DNA of 64,000 nt from Gottschalkiaceae bacterium SANA (GTDB lineage Bacteria > Bacillota > Clostridia > Tissierellales > GPF-1). The stretch lies in contig AP028876.1 in the NCBI GenBank assembly GCA_036323355.1, forward strand, positions 868,001-932,000. The letters are read 5' to 3'. Of this stretch, positions 63,406 through 64,000 are shown piece by piece (the stretch's first letter is position 1; each line of letters opens with the position of its first letter). The position numbers and the translations under genes are program-made. The notes beneath the pieces are model-generated. The model ran no database searches. It saw only the letters and a list, made by a program, of their open reading frames with translations, and was not told where the DNA came from.

Positions 63406-63786
63406 ATGACTGTGCGCATTGTATTATCCAATCGTTCAGGTGAACCCATTTATCAGCAAATTGTAAATCAATTAAAAGCTCAGATTCTGGAAGGAGAGCT
63501 AGGTGCAGGAAAGTCCATTCCTTCCATTCGTGCTTTGGCCAAACTGGTCGGAGTTAGTGTGATCACGACGAAACGGGCTTATGAAGAGTTGGAAAGGGGT
63601 GGCTTTATTTATACGCAGCCTGGTAAGGGCAGTTTTGTGGCAGAAATGAATCTTGATTTTGTCAAGGAGAGGAAACTGGCAAGCCTACAGGAGCAACTGG
63701 CTGATTTGATGACGGATGCAAAATCCTTGCAGATGTCCTACGAGGAGTTCCAGGAAATGGCTATCGTTCTTTGGGAGGAAAGTTGA
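63406..63786 (+). CDS. GntR-family transcriptional regulator, YtrA-type
   Basis: A 126-residue repressor. A winged helix-turn-helix (about 10-75: EPIYQQIVNQLKAQILEGEL, SIRALAKLVGVSVITTKRAYEEL) and a short helical tail (80-126) instead of a large effector domain, as in the YtrA subfamily. It starts directly after the permease stop (no gap). It is placed last, whereas most cassettes put the regulator first. It probably represses its own operon through the palindrome at 61859. Confidence 0.9.
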   Translation: MTVRIVLSNRSGEPIYQQIVNQLKAQILEGELGAGKSIPSIRALAKLVGVSVITTKRAYEELERGGFIYTQPGKGSFVAEMNLDFVKERKLASLQEQLADLMTDAKSLQMSYEEFQEMAIVLWEES

Positions 63787-63811
63787 GTTTATTTAAGTAA
63801 GCCGTTATAAT
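63783..63811 (+). promoter_or_regulatory. Promoter of mntP
   Basis: TTGAGT (63783-63788), 17 bp and a perfect TATAAT (63806-63811). The leader of about 25 nt is too short for a manganese riboswitch. Confidence 0.65.
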
Positions 63812-63842
63812 AAGACCTGTCGAAAAGTGAGAGGTGAAAGAT

Positions 63843-64000
63843 ATGGCAATAGGTACTATGTTTGTGATTGCGTTGGCGTTGGCGATGGATGCTTTTACGG
63901 TTTCTATTTCGTGTGGCGTGTCGAATTTAACAAGATGGACGAAAGAACAGATGAAATTAGCAATCTTTTTTGGCGGTTTTCAGGGGCTGATGCCGATTCT
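63843..64000 (+). CDS. mntP: Putative manganese efflux pump MntP (3' end outside window)
   Basis: The first 52 codons are visible, reading MAIGTMFVIALALAMDAFTV, then SISCGVSN and FFGGFQGLMPI. The LAMDAF and GGFQ elements are hallmarks of the MntP (DUF204) family, which exports Mn2+. GAGAGGTG precedes the ATG. The gene continues beyond base 64000. Confidence 0.85.
   Translation, partial: MAIGTMFVIALALAMDAFTVSISCGVSNLTRWTKEQMKLAIFFGGFQGLMPI

Overview
The window looks like chromosomal DNA of a low-to-moderate GC Gram-positive anaerobe of the class Clostridia. This is inferred from strong AGGAGG-type ribosome binding sites, consensus sigma-A promoters, an S-layer homology (SLH) protein, two YesM/YesN-type two-component systems, a TIGR03905/TSCPD protein, a likely TM1266-type hydrogenase regulator, an ABC-F ATPase and a YtrA-type GntR cassette. 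No genus can be fixed from this sequence. No rRNA, tRNA, CRISPR array, insertion sequence, phage gene or replication origin was seen.

Layout. 1-7.7 kb: the end of a giant secreted protein with about 18 Listeria-Bacteroides (Flg_new/InlB-B) repeats, then a minimal subtilase. 7.7-12.5 kb: an ABC-F ATPase behind an attenuator-like leader, a GlpA-like FAD/[2Fe-2S] oxidoreductase and a membrane diguanylate cyclase. 12.5-14.2 kb: a family-4-type uracil-DNA glycosylase (minus strand) and a nitrilase. 14.4-29.4 kb: the most coherent block. It holds a YesM/YesN sensor pair, a BMP-type (nucleoside or related) ABC importer of four genes, a propeller-like + PHP-domain putative hydrolase, an FMN/FAD flavoprotein reductase lipoprotein, and a second sensor pair.

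29.4-39.6 kb: housekeeping and small genes: typA, the putative hydrogenase regulator, a TSCPD protein, a HAD phosphatase, an acyl-ACP thioesterase, a flavodoxin-like gene interrupted by one TAG codon, a metallophosphoesterase, a HAD/Crp-like/deoD run with unusual PNP active-site residues, and three membrane-anchored unknowns. 39.8-44.7 kb: an orphan glutamate synthase large subunit with a 237-nt leader. 44.7-46.2 kb: a DEDDh exonuclease and a GNAT-Nudix fusion. 46.3-55.4 kb: a 3023-residue SLH-anchored surface protein with cadherin-like repeats.

55.4-64 kb: a PAS/GAF/GGDEF/HD-GYP cyclic-di-GMP protein, an unknown gene, a flavodoxin-fold reductase, two related small acidic proteins, an NfeD-SPFH-PspC-PspC membrane-stress operon, a GntR-controlled ABC cassette with an operator over its own -10 box, and the start of mntP.

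How the genes may work together (inference): the 14.4-29.2 kb block suggests a sensed, imported and hydrolysed substrate, possibly nucleoside-like, with an extracytoplasmic flavin reductase beside it. The two giant proteins and the subtilase form the cell-surface layer. Two cyclic-di-GMP enzymes bracket the window's surface functions.
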